Positions 1 to 8,100 of a stretch of DNA of 64,000 nucleotides are shown here, piece after piece. The DNA comes from Staphylococcus caprae (GTDB lineage: Bacteria; Bacillota; Bacilli; Staphylococcales; Staphylococcaceae): positions 1 through 64,000 of the forward strand of contig NZ_PPRT01000034.1 in NCBI RefSeq assembly GCF_002902725.1, written 5' to 3'. The translations under genes were made by a program, and so were the position numbers. Under the pieces are notes generated by a model. It was not told where the DNA came from and made no database searches. It saw only the letters and a program-made list of their open reading frames with translations. Each line of letters starts with the position of its first letter. Within the stretch, counting starts at the first letter, position 1.

Positions 1-20
1 AAATAACGCATTATTACAAA

Positions 21-68
21 AATAGCCCTTAAAATGAACTTTTAAATACACTCACTTTATGGGCTATT
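21..68. terminator. possible terminator hairpin
   Basis: AATAGCCC at 21-28 is complementary to GGGCTATT at 61-68, with a 32-base AT-rich loop. It lies downstream of the leftward HAD gene and may end it or the gene beyond the left edge. The loop is long, so confidence is modest. Confidence 0.35.
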
Positions 69-136
69 ATTTATGTGTAATAATCTTACGCTATCATTTT
101 TTGTCGGAAAGAAATTAATTTTCATTTTCTCATTTA

Positions 137-823
137 TTATTCAACTATATCGATAAGTTCTGATAAATCACTTATTTCAAAATGTGGTTGAATATCAGTT
201 TGATTTATTTTATTCCGTTTATTAAACCAACATGTTGCAATATTTGCATTTAATCCTCCCATAATATCAGAAGTCAATGAATCCCCAACTATCATTGATT
301 GTTCCCTTTCATTTTCTCCGATTTTTTCGAAAATGTAATCAAAAAACTCAGGCATAGGTTTTTGATAACCTGTTTGTTCCGAAATAAAAATCCCATCAAA
401 TATCTCATTAAAATTTGTCTGTGCAATTCGACGCTGCTGCGTTATTGTCACTCCATTAGTAACAATATATAAACAGTGATTGTGTTGAAGCTGTTCGATT
501 GTTTGAATAGTATGATCAAAAAATTTTAAAGGTGCTTTGGCTAATTCGTCTCGAAATATTTCATCAGCTTCTTTACCATTAACTTCAATTTGATAGTCTT
601 TAAAATAATTGATAAATCTGTGTGATAACACTTGTTCTTTAGTTAATTTATTTTGTTGAAAAGCTTCCCAATGCGCTTGATTGACCTTTCGAAAATGTAG
701 AAAATCTTTTTCACTAGGAAAATGGTGATACTGATGTGCCATATTATAAAAAGCCTTCTCCTCAGCATCAAAAAAATCTACAATTGTATCATCAAAATCT
801 AAGAATATATTTTTATATGTCAT
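137..823 (-). CDS. HAD-family phosphatase, YjjG-type (5'-nucleotidase-like)
   Basis: A 228-residue haloacid dehalogenase hydrolase, probably removing phosphate from nucleoside monophosphates or related small metabolites in the cytoplasm. Visible motifs are the nucleophile motif DFDDT at residues 9-13 (Asp9 nucleophile, Asp11 acid/base), the Thr of VTNG near 122, the Lys of QKPMPEFF near 154 and the metal-binding GDSLTSD near 181. The insert between motifs I and II fits a helical cap as in YjjG. Length is normal for the family. The ATG follows a GGAG-like site. It appears monocistronic, pointing away from the PSM array. Exact substrate is not readable from sequence. Confidence 0.85.
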   Translation of the reverse strand: MTYKNIFLDFDDTIVDFFDAEEKAFYNMAHQYHHFPSEKDFLHFRKVNQAHWEAFQQNKLTKEQVLSHRFINYFKDYQIEVNGKEADEIFRDELAKAPLKFFDHTIQTIEQLQHNHCLYIVTNGVTITQQRRIAQTNFNEIFDGIFISEQTGYQKPMPEFFDYIFEKIGENEREQSMIVGDSLTSDIMGGLNANIATCWFNKRNKINQTDIQPHFEISDLSELIDIVE

Positions 824-892
824 TACTACTTCTCCTAGTCCAAATATGATTAAAGTAATTCATATATTTCATATTATCAAATATTTTTACAT

Positions 893-923
893 TAAAAAAA
901 GACCAGAGCGCTTGCCCTGGTCC
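893..923 (-). terminator. terminator of the PSM-beta operon
   Basis: GACCAG at 901-906 pairs with CTGGTC at 917-922 around a GC-rich core. Read leftward the stem is followed by a run of seven T (893-900 on the plus strand is A-rich). It lies directly after the last PSM-beta gene. Confidence 0.85.
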
Positions 924-941
924 ATTTATATATTAAGAAAA

Positions 942-1076
942 TTAGAATCCGAATACTTTACCTAATAAGCTGATTCCATTTTCTGCAATTCCTACGATGC
1001 TTGTACCTAATTTTGCCCAGTCTTGGTCTTGTCCTGCTTTAACTGCATTTGCAATTGCGTCTGCTAATTTTGTCAT
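942..1076 (-). CDS. beta-type phenol-soluble modulin, copy 5 (promoter-distal)
   Basis: A 44-residue amphipathic peptide gene starting [16 protein letters not shown] and ending LLGKVFGF. It has the PSM-beta layout: N-terminal amphipathic helix, a central [10 protein letters not shown] segment, a hydrophobic second helix, and no signal peptide. The family is secreted by the Pmt ABC exporter and acts in biofilm structuring and mild cytolysis. A GGGAGAG ribosome site precedes the ATG. It differs from copy 3 at only three positions (Asp6 for Glu, Ala9 for Ser, Gln18 for His), suggesting recent duplication or gene conversion. Confidence 0.93.
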   Translation of the reverse strand: MTKLADAIANAVKAGQDQDWAKLGTSIVGIAENGISLLGKVFGF

Positions 1077-1124
1077 GAAAATCTCTCCCTAACTTTTAAT
1101 AAGATTGATAATTTAGCGTGAAAA

Positions 1125-1259
1125 TTAACCGCCAAATACTTTGCTTAATAAACCAATACCATTTTCAGCGATACCAACGATACTAGTTCCTAATTTTGAC
1201 CAATCGTGATCTTGTCCTGCTTTTACTGTATTTGCGATTGCTTCTGCTAATTTTTCCAT
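1125..1259 (-). CDS. beta-type phenol-soluble modulin, copy 4
   Basis: A 44-residue PSM-beta gene starting [20 protein letters not shown] and ending LLSKVFGG, with a GGGAGAG ribosome site. The N-terminal half is close to what I recall of S. epidermidis PSM-beta1. Copies 4 and the longer-diverged copy 1 start MEK, while copies 3 and 5 start MTK, so the array mixes at least two subtypes. Secreted without a signal peptide in the known family (Pmt exporter, encoded elsewhere). About 48 bases separate it from copy 5. Confidence 0.93.
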   Translation of the reverse strand: MEKLAEAIANTVKAGQDHDWSKLGTSIVGIAENGIGLLSKVFGG

Positions 1260-1312
1260 TCTTATCTCTCCCTTTAGTAATTGATTATTATAATATTTGT
1301 AATTTGTTTAAC

Positions 1313-1447
1313 TTAGAATCCGAATACTTTACCTAATAAGCTGATTCCGTTTTCTGCGATTCCTACGATGCTAGTTCCTAATTTTGCCCAATCGTGGTCT
1401 TGTCCTGCTTTTACTGCATTTGAAATTGCTTCTGCTAATTTTGTCAT
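1313..1447 (-). CDS. beta-type phenol-soluble modulin, copy 3
   Basis: A 44-residue PSM-beta gene starting [20 protein letters not shown] and ending LLGKVFGF, with a GGGAGAAAT ribosome site. Near-identical to copy 5, including the GF C-terminus, while the intergenic spacers differ. The peptide has no Cys and shows alternating Lys/Glu/Asp on a hydrophobic face, as expected of a surfactant amphipathic helix. Part of a five-gene leftward operon. Confidence 0.93.
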   Translation of the reverse strand: MTKLAEAISNAVKAGQDHDWAKLGTSIVGIAENGISLLGKVFGF

Positions 1448-1482
1448 GAAAATTTCTCCCTTTCTTTATTTAAATTTATTTA

Positions 1483-1617
1483 TTATCCACCGAATACTTT
1501 AGTAAGTAAGTTAACACCATTTTCTACGATATCTACAATGCTTGTACCTAATTTAGTCCAATCGTGATCTTGTCCTGCTTTTACTACGTTTGCGATTGCG
1601 TCCGCTAATTTTTCCAT
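1483..1617 (-). CDS. beta-type phenol-soluble modulin, copy 2
   Basis: A 44-residue PSM-beta gene starting [20 protein letters not shown], with the centre [15 protein letters not shown] and end TKVFGG. It shares the DIV(E/Q)NGV segment with copy 1 and the N-terminal half with copies 3-5, so it looks intermediate between the two sub-groups, possibly through recombination. The ribosome site is AGGAGAG before the ATG. The gap to copy 3 is only about 35 bases. Confidence 0.93.
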   Translation of the reverse strand: MEKLADAIANVVKAGQDHDWTKLGTSIVDIVENGVNLLTKVFGG

Positions 1618-1655
1618 GTTAATCTCTCCTTAATATTTGTATTAATATTTAAAAA

Positions 1656-1790
1656 TTAAGCACCGATTAATTTAGAAATAACACTTACACCGTTTTGAAC
1701 GATGTCTACGATGCTTGTACCTAATTTAGTCCAATCGTGGTTAATACCAGCATCTACAGTATTTTTAATTGCGTCGAATAATTTTTCCAT
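1656..1790 (-). CDS. beta-type phenol-soluble modulin, copy 1 (promoter-proximal, divergent)
   Basis: A 44-residue PSM-beta gene starting [20 protein letters not shown] and ending SVISKLIGA, with a strong AAGGAG ribosome site. This is the most divergent copy. The LFDAI and VDAGIN segments recall S. epidermidis PSM-beta2 rather than beta1. First gene of the five-gene array, roughly 100 bases after the likely transcription start near 1887. The net charge is less positive than in copies 3-5. Confidence 0.93.
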   Translation of the reverse strand: MEKLFDAIKNTVDAGINHDWTKLGTSIVDIVQNGVSVISKLIGA

Positions 1791-1892
1791 TACAAACACT
1801 CCTTATAGTATATTAGAATAATGCGTGAGTTAATTAATTTAAAACGATGAATGAACTTGTGTTGTTTGTTTATCTATCGTTTTGTTACTTAT

Positions 1893-1959
1893 ACTATAAA
1901 GCCCATATGGCACAATTTGTTCATATTTTCTTAAGACGGCAATTAAAGGTCATAACTGT
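1893..1959 (-). promoter_or_regulatory. PSM-beta promoter with AgrA-like direct repeat
   Basis: Read leftward, ACAGTTATG (1951-1959) and CCGTCTTAAG (1930-1939) form an imperfect direct repeat about 20 bases centre to centre, resembling the AgrA response-regulator site. A TATAGT -10 candidate lies at 1893-1898. Known PSM operons in staphylococci are bound directly by AgrA. The second half-site is degenerate, so this is an inference from spacing and partial match. Confidence 0.45.
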
Positions 1960-1963
1960 CGAA

Positions 1964-1977
1964 TGTAAACGTTTACA
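1964..1977. promoter_or_regulatory. cre site (CcpA operator), perfect palindrome
   Basis: TGTAAACGTTTACA is a perfect 14-base palindrome and matches the catabolite-responsive element consensus TGWAANCGNTNWCA at every position. It sits just upstream of the AgrA-like repeat of the PSM-beta operon, about 175 bases before the first ATG, suggesting carbon-source control of PSM output. Confidence 0.7.
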
Positions 1978-2162
1978 CAACAGTTTGGCATTCATCACTG
2001 TATTGTTTGCAATTTAATTGTTAAAAATTCCTTGCACCTTTACAATTAATTAACATTTAAGGATAAAATGCACTACTATAGTGAAAAATATAAACATTTT
2101 TTATAAGTCAGCTATTGCTAAAAGCCTCCTGTTTAGATATAATAATTCTTGTGTTAAAAAAT

Positions 2163-2236
2163 GTCCTGGTAGCTCAGCTGGATAGAGCAATGGCCTTCTA
2201 AGCCATCGGTCGGGGGTTCGAATCCCTCCCAGGACG
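2163..2236 (+). tRNA. tRNA-Arg (anticodon TCT)
   Basis: Acceptor arms GTCCTGG (2163-2169) and CCAGGAC (2229-2235) pair fully, followed by discriminator G. The D-loop has AGCTCAGCTGGATAGAGC, the anticodon stem ATGGC/GCCAT encloses CTTCTAA (anticodon TCT), and the T-arm has GGTTCGAATCC. CCA is not encoded. Isolated single tRNA gene pointing right, with its own terminator. Confidence 0.97.
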
Positions 2237-2270
2237 CTAATAACCTAAAGTTAAACACTTTTCGACATTG

Positions 2271-2299
2271 AGAACTCCGTAACGACGGAGTTCTTTTTA
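2271..2299 (+). terminator. terminator after tRNA-Arg
   Basis: AGAACTCCGT at 2271-2280 pairs perfectly with ACGGAGTTCT (2285-2294) and is followed by TTTT, 35 bases after the tRNA end. Confidence 0.85.
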
Positions 2300-2423
2300 T
2301 TTTGTCTATTAATAGCACACTATATAATACAAACCTAAACTGCACCAAGACTTCACCAAAAATGTTGTGAAACAAAATTAGTTCCTACCATTGTATGTTT
2401 GATTTTTTGAGGTATAAATAAAA

Positions 2424-2448
2424 AACCACGCCTTTTAGTGACGTGGTT
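2424..2448 (-). terminator. terminator of the acetyltransferase gene
   Basis: AACCACG (2424-2430) and CGTGGTT (2442-2448) form a stem; read leftward it runs into TTTTT. It lies 50 bases past the stop of the acetyltransferase gene. Confidence 0.7.
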
Positions 2449-2498
2449 AATAATTGAAGTACAATTATGATATTTCTATTCCATATAATACATAAAAT

Positions 2499-2915
2499 TT
2501 ATTTTTGTAAAATCTTTCCTTTGTTAGCGACTATTATTCCATTTTCAGGTACATCTTCAATAACTAAAGCCATCGCTCCAATTTTAGCATTATCTCCAAT
2601 TGTCACATCCCCAATTATAGTCGCTCCAGCACCAATTAACACATTATCCTTAATTACTGGTGTTCCACCTTTTGAATTGCCTCCAATAGTTACGTTTTGG
2701 AGTATCTTACAGTTTTTTCCGATAACTGTTCTTTCATGTATAACACAACCTAAACCACTGTGAGCGAATTTAGTACCTTTTCCAATTTTAACGCTTTTAG
2801 GTATATCAGTTGAAAACAATGCTCTGTTAAACCATTGCATAACTCTAGGTACGATTGGAACTTTCTTCTGATATAATTTTGTTGTTAAATGAATCGATTT
2901 GTTCATTAATGACAT
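2499..2915 (-). CDS. serine acetyltransferase-like hexapeptide-repeat protein
   Basis: A 138-residue left-handed beta-helix acyltransferase. From about residue 40 it shows hexapeptide turns (KIGKGTKFAHSGLGCVIHERTVIGKNCKI..., continuing VTIGGNSKGGTPVIKDNVLIGAGA), with the His of FAHSGLG expected at the active site as in CysE/SAT. It lacks the N-terminal helical domain of full CysE (usually over 210 residues), so it may act on serine or on a sugar or other small acceptor. I start at the ATG at 2915, because GAGGAGAAG stands 6-8 bases upstream; a TTG further upstream (2936) would place that site inside the gene. Monocistronic. Confidence 0.8.
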   Translation of the reverse strand: MSLMNKSIHLTTKLYQKKVPIVPRVMQWFNRALFSTDIPKSVKIGKGTKFAHSGLGCVIHERTVIGKNCKILQNVTIGGNSKGGTPVIKDNVLIGAGATIIGDVTIGDNAKIGAMALVIEDVPENGIIVANKGKILQK

Positions 2916-2998
2916 ATTTTTCTTCTCCTCGAACAATAAAAGTGTATTACAGACTATAATTATAATACACTATTTACTTTTCATTTTATATGTATAAA

Positions 2999-3300
2999 TA
3001 TATGCAGTCTGAGATATAGTCTTTGATACGCTCCCTCCAAAGTGACATTTAAAAATGAAAACTTTAAAGGAATCACTTCGATTTAATATCTCAGCCTCTT
3101 TAAACATATAGGAAGTATATATAGATGAATTGAAGTTGCACATATATCAAGCTCCTATCGATTCTAGTCATCTTTGCTGGTGGGTCTTCAACATAGAAAA
3201 TTTCTTTTTAAAGAAATTTTGCAAACAATGCAAATTGAATGAGGGATAACGAAAATAATTTTGCTAAATTATATTTCTGTGTCACTCCCTTACCATGCTT
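2999..3300 (-). repeat. dispersed intergenic repeat, copy 1
   Basis: Read leftward from 3300 it aligns with the repeats at 39630-39840 and 54217-54452: a block with AGAAATATAATTTAGCAAAA, then TGCATTGTTTG, an A/T hairpin around AATTTC...GAAATT, a GGGCCC-type box (here degenerate), ATTGAAAG-like text, and a GCTGAGATAT terminal hairpin (partner ATATCTCAG near 3010). It fills the gap between the acetyltransferase and phosphodiesterase genes, where I see no coding sequence. It resembles the STAR-like elements described in staphylococci. Confidence 0.7.
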
Positions 3301-3306
3301 AACTGT

Positions 3307-3816
3307 TTAAATAACTATCTTAACTGTATCGATAACTTTATTTTCTCTATTTCTAAAGTTTAGTTTTGCTTGCTTATTCGTATCATCAATAAGCAGTTCG
3401 GCAAATGTCTCTTCTATATTACTTCGTGATTGTGAAATACTACCTGGATTAATGACGTGAATTCCACCAATATTTTCATATTTAGCTATATGAGTATGTC
3501 CATAAAATGCAAATTGACAAGCGAGAGATTTAGCCTTTTCAGCAAGTTTCATGCGTGTGCGATTAACATCATAAAAATGACCATGTGTATAAAAAGCTTT
3601 AATACCGCTATTTTCAATTATTTCTTCCTCAGGAAACTCAGGATAAAAATCACAATTGCCTTTTACTCTATGATATAAACTTAATTCCGTATCATCATAT
3701 TGAAATTGAGAATCTCCTAGATGAAGAAATACATCTGCGTCTTTGTGCGCTTCAAACACTTCATATAGAATCCCTGCTTCATTATGATTATCACTCACTA
3801 TAATCCATTTAGACAT
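3307..3816 (-). CDS. YfcE/MJ0936-family metallophosphoesterase
   Basis: A 169-residue calcineurin-like phosphodiesterase. Metal ligands appear in order: DNH near the N-terminus, GDS, GNCD, GH (YTHGHFYD) and the terminal GHTH. Members hydrolyse phosphodiester bonds in cytoplasm; the natural substrate is unclear. I start at the ATG at 3816, since AAGGTGAG lies five bases upstream; the GTG at 3825 is part of that ribosome site. The start overlaps the end of rdgB by eight bases, so the pair is translationally coupled within a murI-rdgB-phosphodiesterase operon, the usual order in staphylococci. Confidence 0.9.
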   Translation of the reverse strand: MSKWIIVSDNHNEAGILYEVFEAHKDADVFLHLGDSQFQYDDTELSLYHRVKGNCDFYPEFPEEEIIENSGIKAFYTHGHFYDVNRTRMKLAEKAKSLACQFAFYGHTHIAKYENIGGIHVINPGSISQSRSNIEETFAELLIDDTNKQAKLNFRNRENKVIDTVKIVI

Positions 3817-4402
3817 GGTTCTCACCTTCTAAGTATGCATTCAACTTTTGAATCGCATTACTTCTGTGACTTATTTTACTTTTTTCTTCATTAGATATTT
3901 CTGCCATAGTACGATCTTTATCAGGTACAAAGAAAACGGGATCATACCCGAAGCCATTCTCTCCTCTTCTTTCACGAGTTATCTCACCAGAAACTGTTCC
4001 TTTAAACGTTTTGGTTTCTTCACCTGGGGCACTCATGCTAATAACACAAACAAATTGCGCACGACGGTCGGACTCATTTTCCAAATTAGATAATAACTTA
4101 TCAATATTGGCATCGTCGCTCTTATCTAAACCTGCATAACGTGCGGAATATACACCAGGCTCCCCATCAAGTGCGAAGACTTCAAGACCACTATCATCAG
4201 CAATCACTCGTTTATTAAGTACTTTAGCCACTGCTTCTGACTTTAATATTGCATTCTCTTCAAACGTCGTACCAGTTTCTTCCACATCGAAGTCTTGAAT
4301 CAGTTCAGAAATACCAATCACGTGATCATCTTTAAATATCGCTTTAAAGTCATTAATTTTACCTTGGTTGTTTGTAGCAATGACAATATCTTCCATAGTC
4401 AT
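3809..4402 (-). CDS. rdgB: XTP/dITP diphosphatase (HAM1/RdgB)
   Basis: A 197-residue nucleoside triphosphate pyrophosphatase that removes deaminated purine nucleotides (ITP, dITP, XTP) to monophosphates, protecting DNA and RNA. The N-terminal ATNNQGK substrate loop, the ADDSGLEV metal/catalytic segment (near residue 68) and the FGYDPVF/SHRSNA C-terminal motifs are intact. AAAGGGGG stands five bases before the ATG at 4402. Second gene after murI with a 15-base gap, overlapping the phosphodiesterase gene downstream. Confidence 0.95.
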   Translation of the reverse strand: MTMEDIVIATNNQGKINDFKAIFKDDHVIGISELIQDFDVEETGTTFEENAILKSEAVAKVLNKRVIADDSGLEVFALDGEPGVYSARYAGLDKSDDANIDKLLSNLENESDRRAQFVCVISMSAPGEETKTFKGTVSGEITRERRGENGFGYDPVFFVPDKDRTMAEISNEEKSKISHRSNAIQKLNAYLEGENHV

Positions 4403-4417
4403 CGGTTCCCCCTTTAT

Positions 4418-5218
4418 CTAGTTATCTAAAGTAATTCGTTCAACATGTACATTCATCTTTAGCCATTCAGCAATAATGTTCTCAATGTGTGTCGTATCTC
4501 CAGTAGCGAAGAAACGGTGTTTTGGATGTTCAGTATAACTTGCATGTTCGTTACTGAATGTTAATAATGCGCTCACTTCACGTGCCGTTTCTAGTCCAGA
4601 AGAAATAACAGTTTTTGTACCGTCAAAGTAATCATAAATTGGTTTATAAAGTAATGGATAATGCGTACATCCTAATATGACTGTATCCGCATCACTATTT
4701 CTCCATTGTTTCAATGTTTGGTGAATGACAATACTTGTAATCGTTGGGTCGTTGTATCTCATTTGTTCAACTAATGGAACGAAGCCTGGACAAGCAACAC
4801 CGTATACATTCACATTGGGATTAATCTTTTTAATATGTGTACGATATGCTTCAGATTTAATTGTACCTTCCGTACCTAATACTAATACATTTTGATTTTT
4901 GGTCGTCATAATGGCTGTTCTTGCACCAGGTTCAATAACGCCAATAACAGGGATAGGCAGTAATTTTTGTAAATGTTCCAATGCGACGGCAGTTGCAGTA
5001 TTGCATGCAATCACTAACATTTTGATATTAAACTCCATTAATTTTTGAGCTATTTCAGTAGTAAACTGTTTCACTTCTTCACCGGGTCTAGGACCATATG
5101 GACATCGGCCGATATCACCAAGATAATATATCGTTTCGTTAGGTAATTGTCTCATTATCTCTTTAGCTACCGTTAAGCCTCCTACACCGGAGTCAATAAC
5201 ACCTATAGGTTTATTCAT
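4418..5218 (-). CDS. murI: glutamate racemase
   Basis: A 266-residue cofactor-independent racemase making D-glutamate for peptidoglycan. Both catalytic cysteines are present: Cys72 in ACNTAT and Cys184 in GCTHYP; the N-terminal [12 protein letters not shown] substrate loop is also intact. Length matches staphylococcal MurI. First gene of a leftward operon with rdgB and the metallophosphoesterase. The 220-base gap upstream to sdhB holds the sdhB terminator and presumably this promoter. Confidence 0.97.
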   Translation of the reverse strand: MNKPIGVIDSGVGGLTVAKEIMRQLPNETIYYLGDIGRCPYGPRPGEEVKQFTTEIAQKLMEFNIKMLVIACNTATAVALEHLQKLLPIPVIGVIEPGARTAIMTTKNQNVLVLGTEGTIKSEAYRTHIKKINPNVNVYGVACPGFVPLVEQMRYNDPTITSIVIHQTLKQWRNSDADTVILGCTHYPLLYKPIYDYFDGTKTVISSGLETAREVSALLTFSNEHASYTEHPKHRFFATGDTTHIENIIAEWLKMNVHVERITLDN

Positions 5219-5397
5219 ATGTCTTCATCCTTATTTTTTCAGTTAACTTTCATTTTATCACAATGGACTTTCGCTGTTGATTATTACGATTTTTGCTTCA
5301 ATATTTATTTTTTAAAATAACCGCAATATCGATGAATGTTATTTTTAATCATTCAATCTTTCAAGCCTTTATTTTCAAAATTAAATAAAAATACAAA

Positions 5398-5428
5398 AAA
5401 CGACTAAGACTTGATAGCCTTAGCCGTT
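5398..5428 (-). terminator. terminator of sdhCAB
   Basis: CGACTAAG (5401-5408) and CTTAGCCG (5419-5426) form a stem; leftward it is followed by TTTTTTG. It lies 15 bases after the sdhB stop. Confidence 0.8.
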
Positions 5429-5440
5429 ACATTATATATA

Positions 5441-6277
5441 TTAATCTACTTTGTGATCAGAACCGAAGAATGATTTAAACATATGGAATGAAGTTTCTCG
5501 GTTTAATGCTGCAATTGAAGTTGTTAAAGGAATACCTTTAGGACAAGCATTCACACAGTTTTGAGAGTTACCACATTCTTGTAAACCACCTGTGCTCATT
5601 AATGCATCTAAACGTTCATCCTTAGTCATTGAACCAGTTGGATGTAAGTCGAATAGACGTACTTGTGAAATCGCTTGAGCACCTACGAATTTATTATTAG
5701 GTGTTACGTTTGGACATACTTCCAAGCAAACACCACAAGTCATACATTTAGATAATTCATATGCTGTTTGACGTTTTTTCTCTGGCATACGTGGTCCTGG
5801 TCCTAAATCATAAGTACCATCGATTGGGATCCAAGCTTTCATACGTTTTAAGTTGTCAAACATTCTTGAACGGTCTACTTGTAAGTCACGAATCACTGGG
5901 AATGTGCTCATTGGTTCTAAACGAATAGGTTGTTCTAATTGATCAACGATGGCAGAACATGATTGTCTCGCACGACCATTGATTACCATTGAACAAGCAC
6001 CACATACTTCTTCAAGACAGTTCATATCCCAAGTTACTGGTGTTGTTTTTTCACCTTTTGCATTCACTGGGTTACGTCTGATTTCCATTAAACAAGCGAT
6101 AACATTTAAATTTTCTTTATATGGAATTTCAAATGTTTCTTCGTATGGTTTAGATTCATTATTGTCTTGACGTTTAATAATTAATTTAACCGTTTTTTGT
6201 TTAGGTTGTTGATTCTTTTCTTCTGTTTGTTGATTACCTTGAGTGTCTGGAGTATTTTTTACTGATTGTTCAGCCAT
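5441..6277 (-). CDS. sdhB: succinate dehydrogenase iron-sulfur subunit
   Basis: A 278-residue iron-sulfur subunit of respiratory complex II, carrying electrons from FAD in SdhA to the membrane anchor and menaquinone. The 2Fe-2S ligands are in CLEEVCGACS plus a downstream Cys (ARQSC); the 4Fe-4S and 3Fe-4S ligands are in CMTCGVCLEVCP and CGNSQNCVNACPKG. The first ~28 residues are a Gln/Lys-rich hydrophilic extension (TQGNQQTEEKNQQPKQ) before the ferredoxin fold. Its ATG shares one base with the sdhA stop (TAATG), so translation is coupled. Confidence 0.97.
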   Translation of the reverse strand: MAEQSVKNTPDTQGNQQTEEKNQQPKQKTVKLIIKRQDNNESKPYEETFEIPYKENLNVIACLMEIRRNPVNAKGEKTTPVTWDMNCLEEVCGACSMVINGRARQSCSAIVDQLEQPIRLEPMSTFPVIRDLQVDRSRMFDNLKRMKAWIPIDGTYDLGPGPRMPEKKRQTAYELSKCMTCGVCLEVCPNVTPNNKFVGAQAISQVRLFDLHPTGSMTKDERLDALMSTGGLQECGNSQNCVNACPKGIPLTTSIAALNRETSFHMFKSFFGSDHKVD

Positions 6278-8043
6278 TATTTTTTACCTCCTTTAGACTT
6301 ACTAGTGTAATCACGTTTACGTGGTGGGATTAAACTTACATCTACTGGCTCGTAAGTAAATTCTGGTTTTTCAGTTCTACCTTTGTAATGAGCCATTGTA
6401 GTTTTTAACCATTCATCATCGTTACGATCTGGGAATTCTGGTTTGTAGTGAGCACCACGAGATTCATTACGGTTGTAAGCCCCAATAGTAATAACACGTG
6501 CTAATACTAGCATATTCCATAATTGACGCGTGAAGAATACTGCTTGGTTACTCCAAGTTTGTGTATCTTCCATATCGATATCTTCATAGCGTTTCATTAA
6601 TTCTTGAATTTTCTGATCTGTTTCTAATAATTTATCATTTTCACGTACTACTGTTACGTTGGCTGTCATAATTTCACCTAGTTCACGGTGAAGTTTATAC
6701 GCATTTTCAGTACCACGCATATTTAACAATTTATCGAATCGTTCTTGTTCTTCTTTTACGCGTTTTTCGTAGATACTTTCATCTAATTCAGTATAAGATG
6801 TCTCAATATCTTGAACATATTTGATCGCATTTGGTCCAGCTACAGTACCACCATAAATTGCTGATAGTAATGAGTTGGCACCTAAACGGTTACCACCATG
6901 TTGAGAGAAATCACATTCACCAGCTGCGAATAAACCTTTGATATTCGTCATTTGATCATAGTCAACATATAATCCGCCCATTGAGTAGTGAACCGCTGGG
7001 AAAATTTTCATTGGTACTTTACGTGGATCGTCACCAGTGAATTTTTCATAAATCTCAATGATACCACCTAATTTAACATCTAATTCATGTGGATCTTTGT
7101 GAGATAAATCAAGGTATACCATGTTCTCGCCATTGATACCTAATTTTTGGTTAATACATACATCAAAGATTTCACGTGTGGCAATATCACGAGGTACTAA
7201 GTTACCGTAATCTGGATATTTCTCTTCTAAGAAGTACCATGGTTTACCATCTTTATATGTCCAAATACGTCCACCTTCACCACGAGCTGATTCACTCATC
7301 AGACGTAATTTGTCATCACCAGGAATAGCTGTTGGGTGGATTTGGATAAACTCACCATTTGCATAAATTGCACCTTGTTGGTAAACAATTGATGCAGCTG
7401 AACCTGTATTAATCATTGAGTTCGTTGTTTTACCGAAGATGATACCAGGGCCACCTGTTGCCATGATAACGGCATCAGAACCAAATGATTTAATTTCTGA
7501 TGTTGTCATATTTTGAGCAACGATACCTCTTGCAGCATCTTCATCATCTTTAACGATACCTAGGAATTCCCAGCCTTCGTATTTCGTTACTAATCCATCT
7601 ACTTCAAAAGAACGAACTTGTTCGTCAAGTGCATATAATAATTGTTGCCCTGTCGTAGCACCTGCGAATGCTGTTCTGTGGTAAAGCGTACCACCGAAAC
7701 GTCTAAAGTCTAATAAACCTTCGTTTGTTCTACTGAACATAACGCCCATTCTATCTAATAAATGGATAATTTTCGGTGCCGCTTCAGCCATCGCTTTTAC
7801 TGGTGGTTGGTTAGCTAAGAAGTCTCCCCCATAAACAGTGTCATCGAAGTGAATCCACGGAGAATCTCCTTCACCTTTCGTATTAACCGCACCATTGATG
7901 CCCCCTTGGGCACAAACAGAGTGCGAACGTTTTACAGGCACTAATGAGAATAAATCTACATGCGCACCTTGCTCTGCCGCTTTAATTGTTGACATCAGAC
8001 CGGCAAGCCCTCCACCGACAACAATAACTTTTTTCTCTGCCAT
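6277..8043 (-). CDS. sdhA: succinate dehydrogenase flavoprotein subunit
   Basis: A 588-residue FAD-containing catalytic subunit oxidising succinate to fumarate in the TCA cycle. The dinucleotide-binding GGGLAGL is near residue 10, the covalent-FAD histidine segment HSVCAQGGINGA near 42, the substrate/active-site segments HPTAIPG and RGEGGR near 240-260, and HGGNRLGANSLL near 380. Length is normal. ATG with GGGGAG upstream. Middle gene of sdhCAB, 57 bases after sdhC. Confidence 0.98.
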   Translation of the reverse strand: MAEKKVIVVGGGLAGLMSTIKAAEQGAHVDLFSLVPVKRSHSVCAQGGINGAVNTKGEGDSPWIHFDDTVYGGDFLANQPPVKAMAEAAPKIIHLLDRMGVMFSRTNEGLLDFRRFGGTLYHRTAFAGATTGQQLLYALDEQVRSFEVDGLVTKYEGWEFLGIVKDDEDAARGIVAQNMTTSEIKSFGSDAVIMATGGPGIIFGKTTNSMINTGSAASIVYQQGAIYANGEFIQIHPTAIPGDDKLRLMSESARGEGGRIWTYKDGKPWYFLEEKYPDYGNLVPRDIATREIFDVCINQKLGINGENMVYLDLSHKDPHELDVKLGGIIEIYEKFTGDDPRKVPMKIFPAVHYSMGGLYVDYDQMTNIKGLFAAGECDFSQHGGNRLGANSLLSAIYGGTVAGPNAIKYVQDIETSYTELDESIYEKRVKEEQERFDKLLNMRGTENAYKLHRELGEIMTANVTVVRENDKLLETDQKIQELMKRYEDIDMEDTQTWSNQAVFFTRQLWNMLVLARVITIGAYNRNESRGAHYKPEFPDRNDDEWLKTTMAHYKGRTEKPEFTYEPVDVSLIPPRKRDYTSKSKGGKK

Positions 8044-8100
8044 AGAAATGTCACTCCCCTGATATTATAAATCTAAGACTTAAGTTGAAATGTTTCTCAA

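Noticed and set aside
2154-2375. Minus-strand open frame (about 73 codons) across tRNA-Arg
   Set aside because: It is the antisense translation of the tRNA gene and its terminator, a well-known spurious annotation; no ribosome site.
2237-2400. Possible phage or island attachment remnant next to tRNA-Arg
   Set aside because: I found no duplicated tRNA 3' end nor an integrase fragment that I could support in the window.
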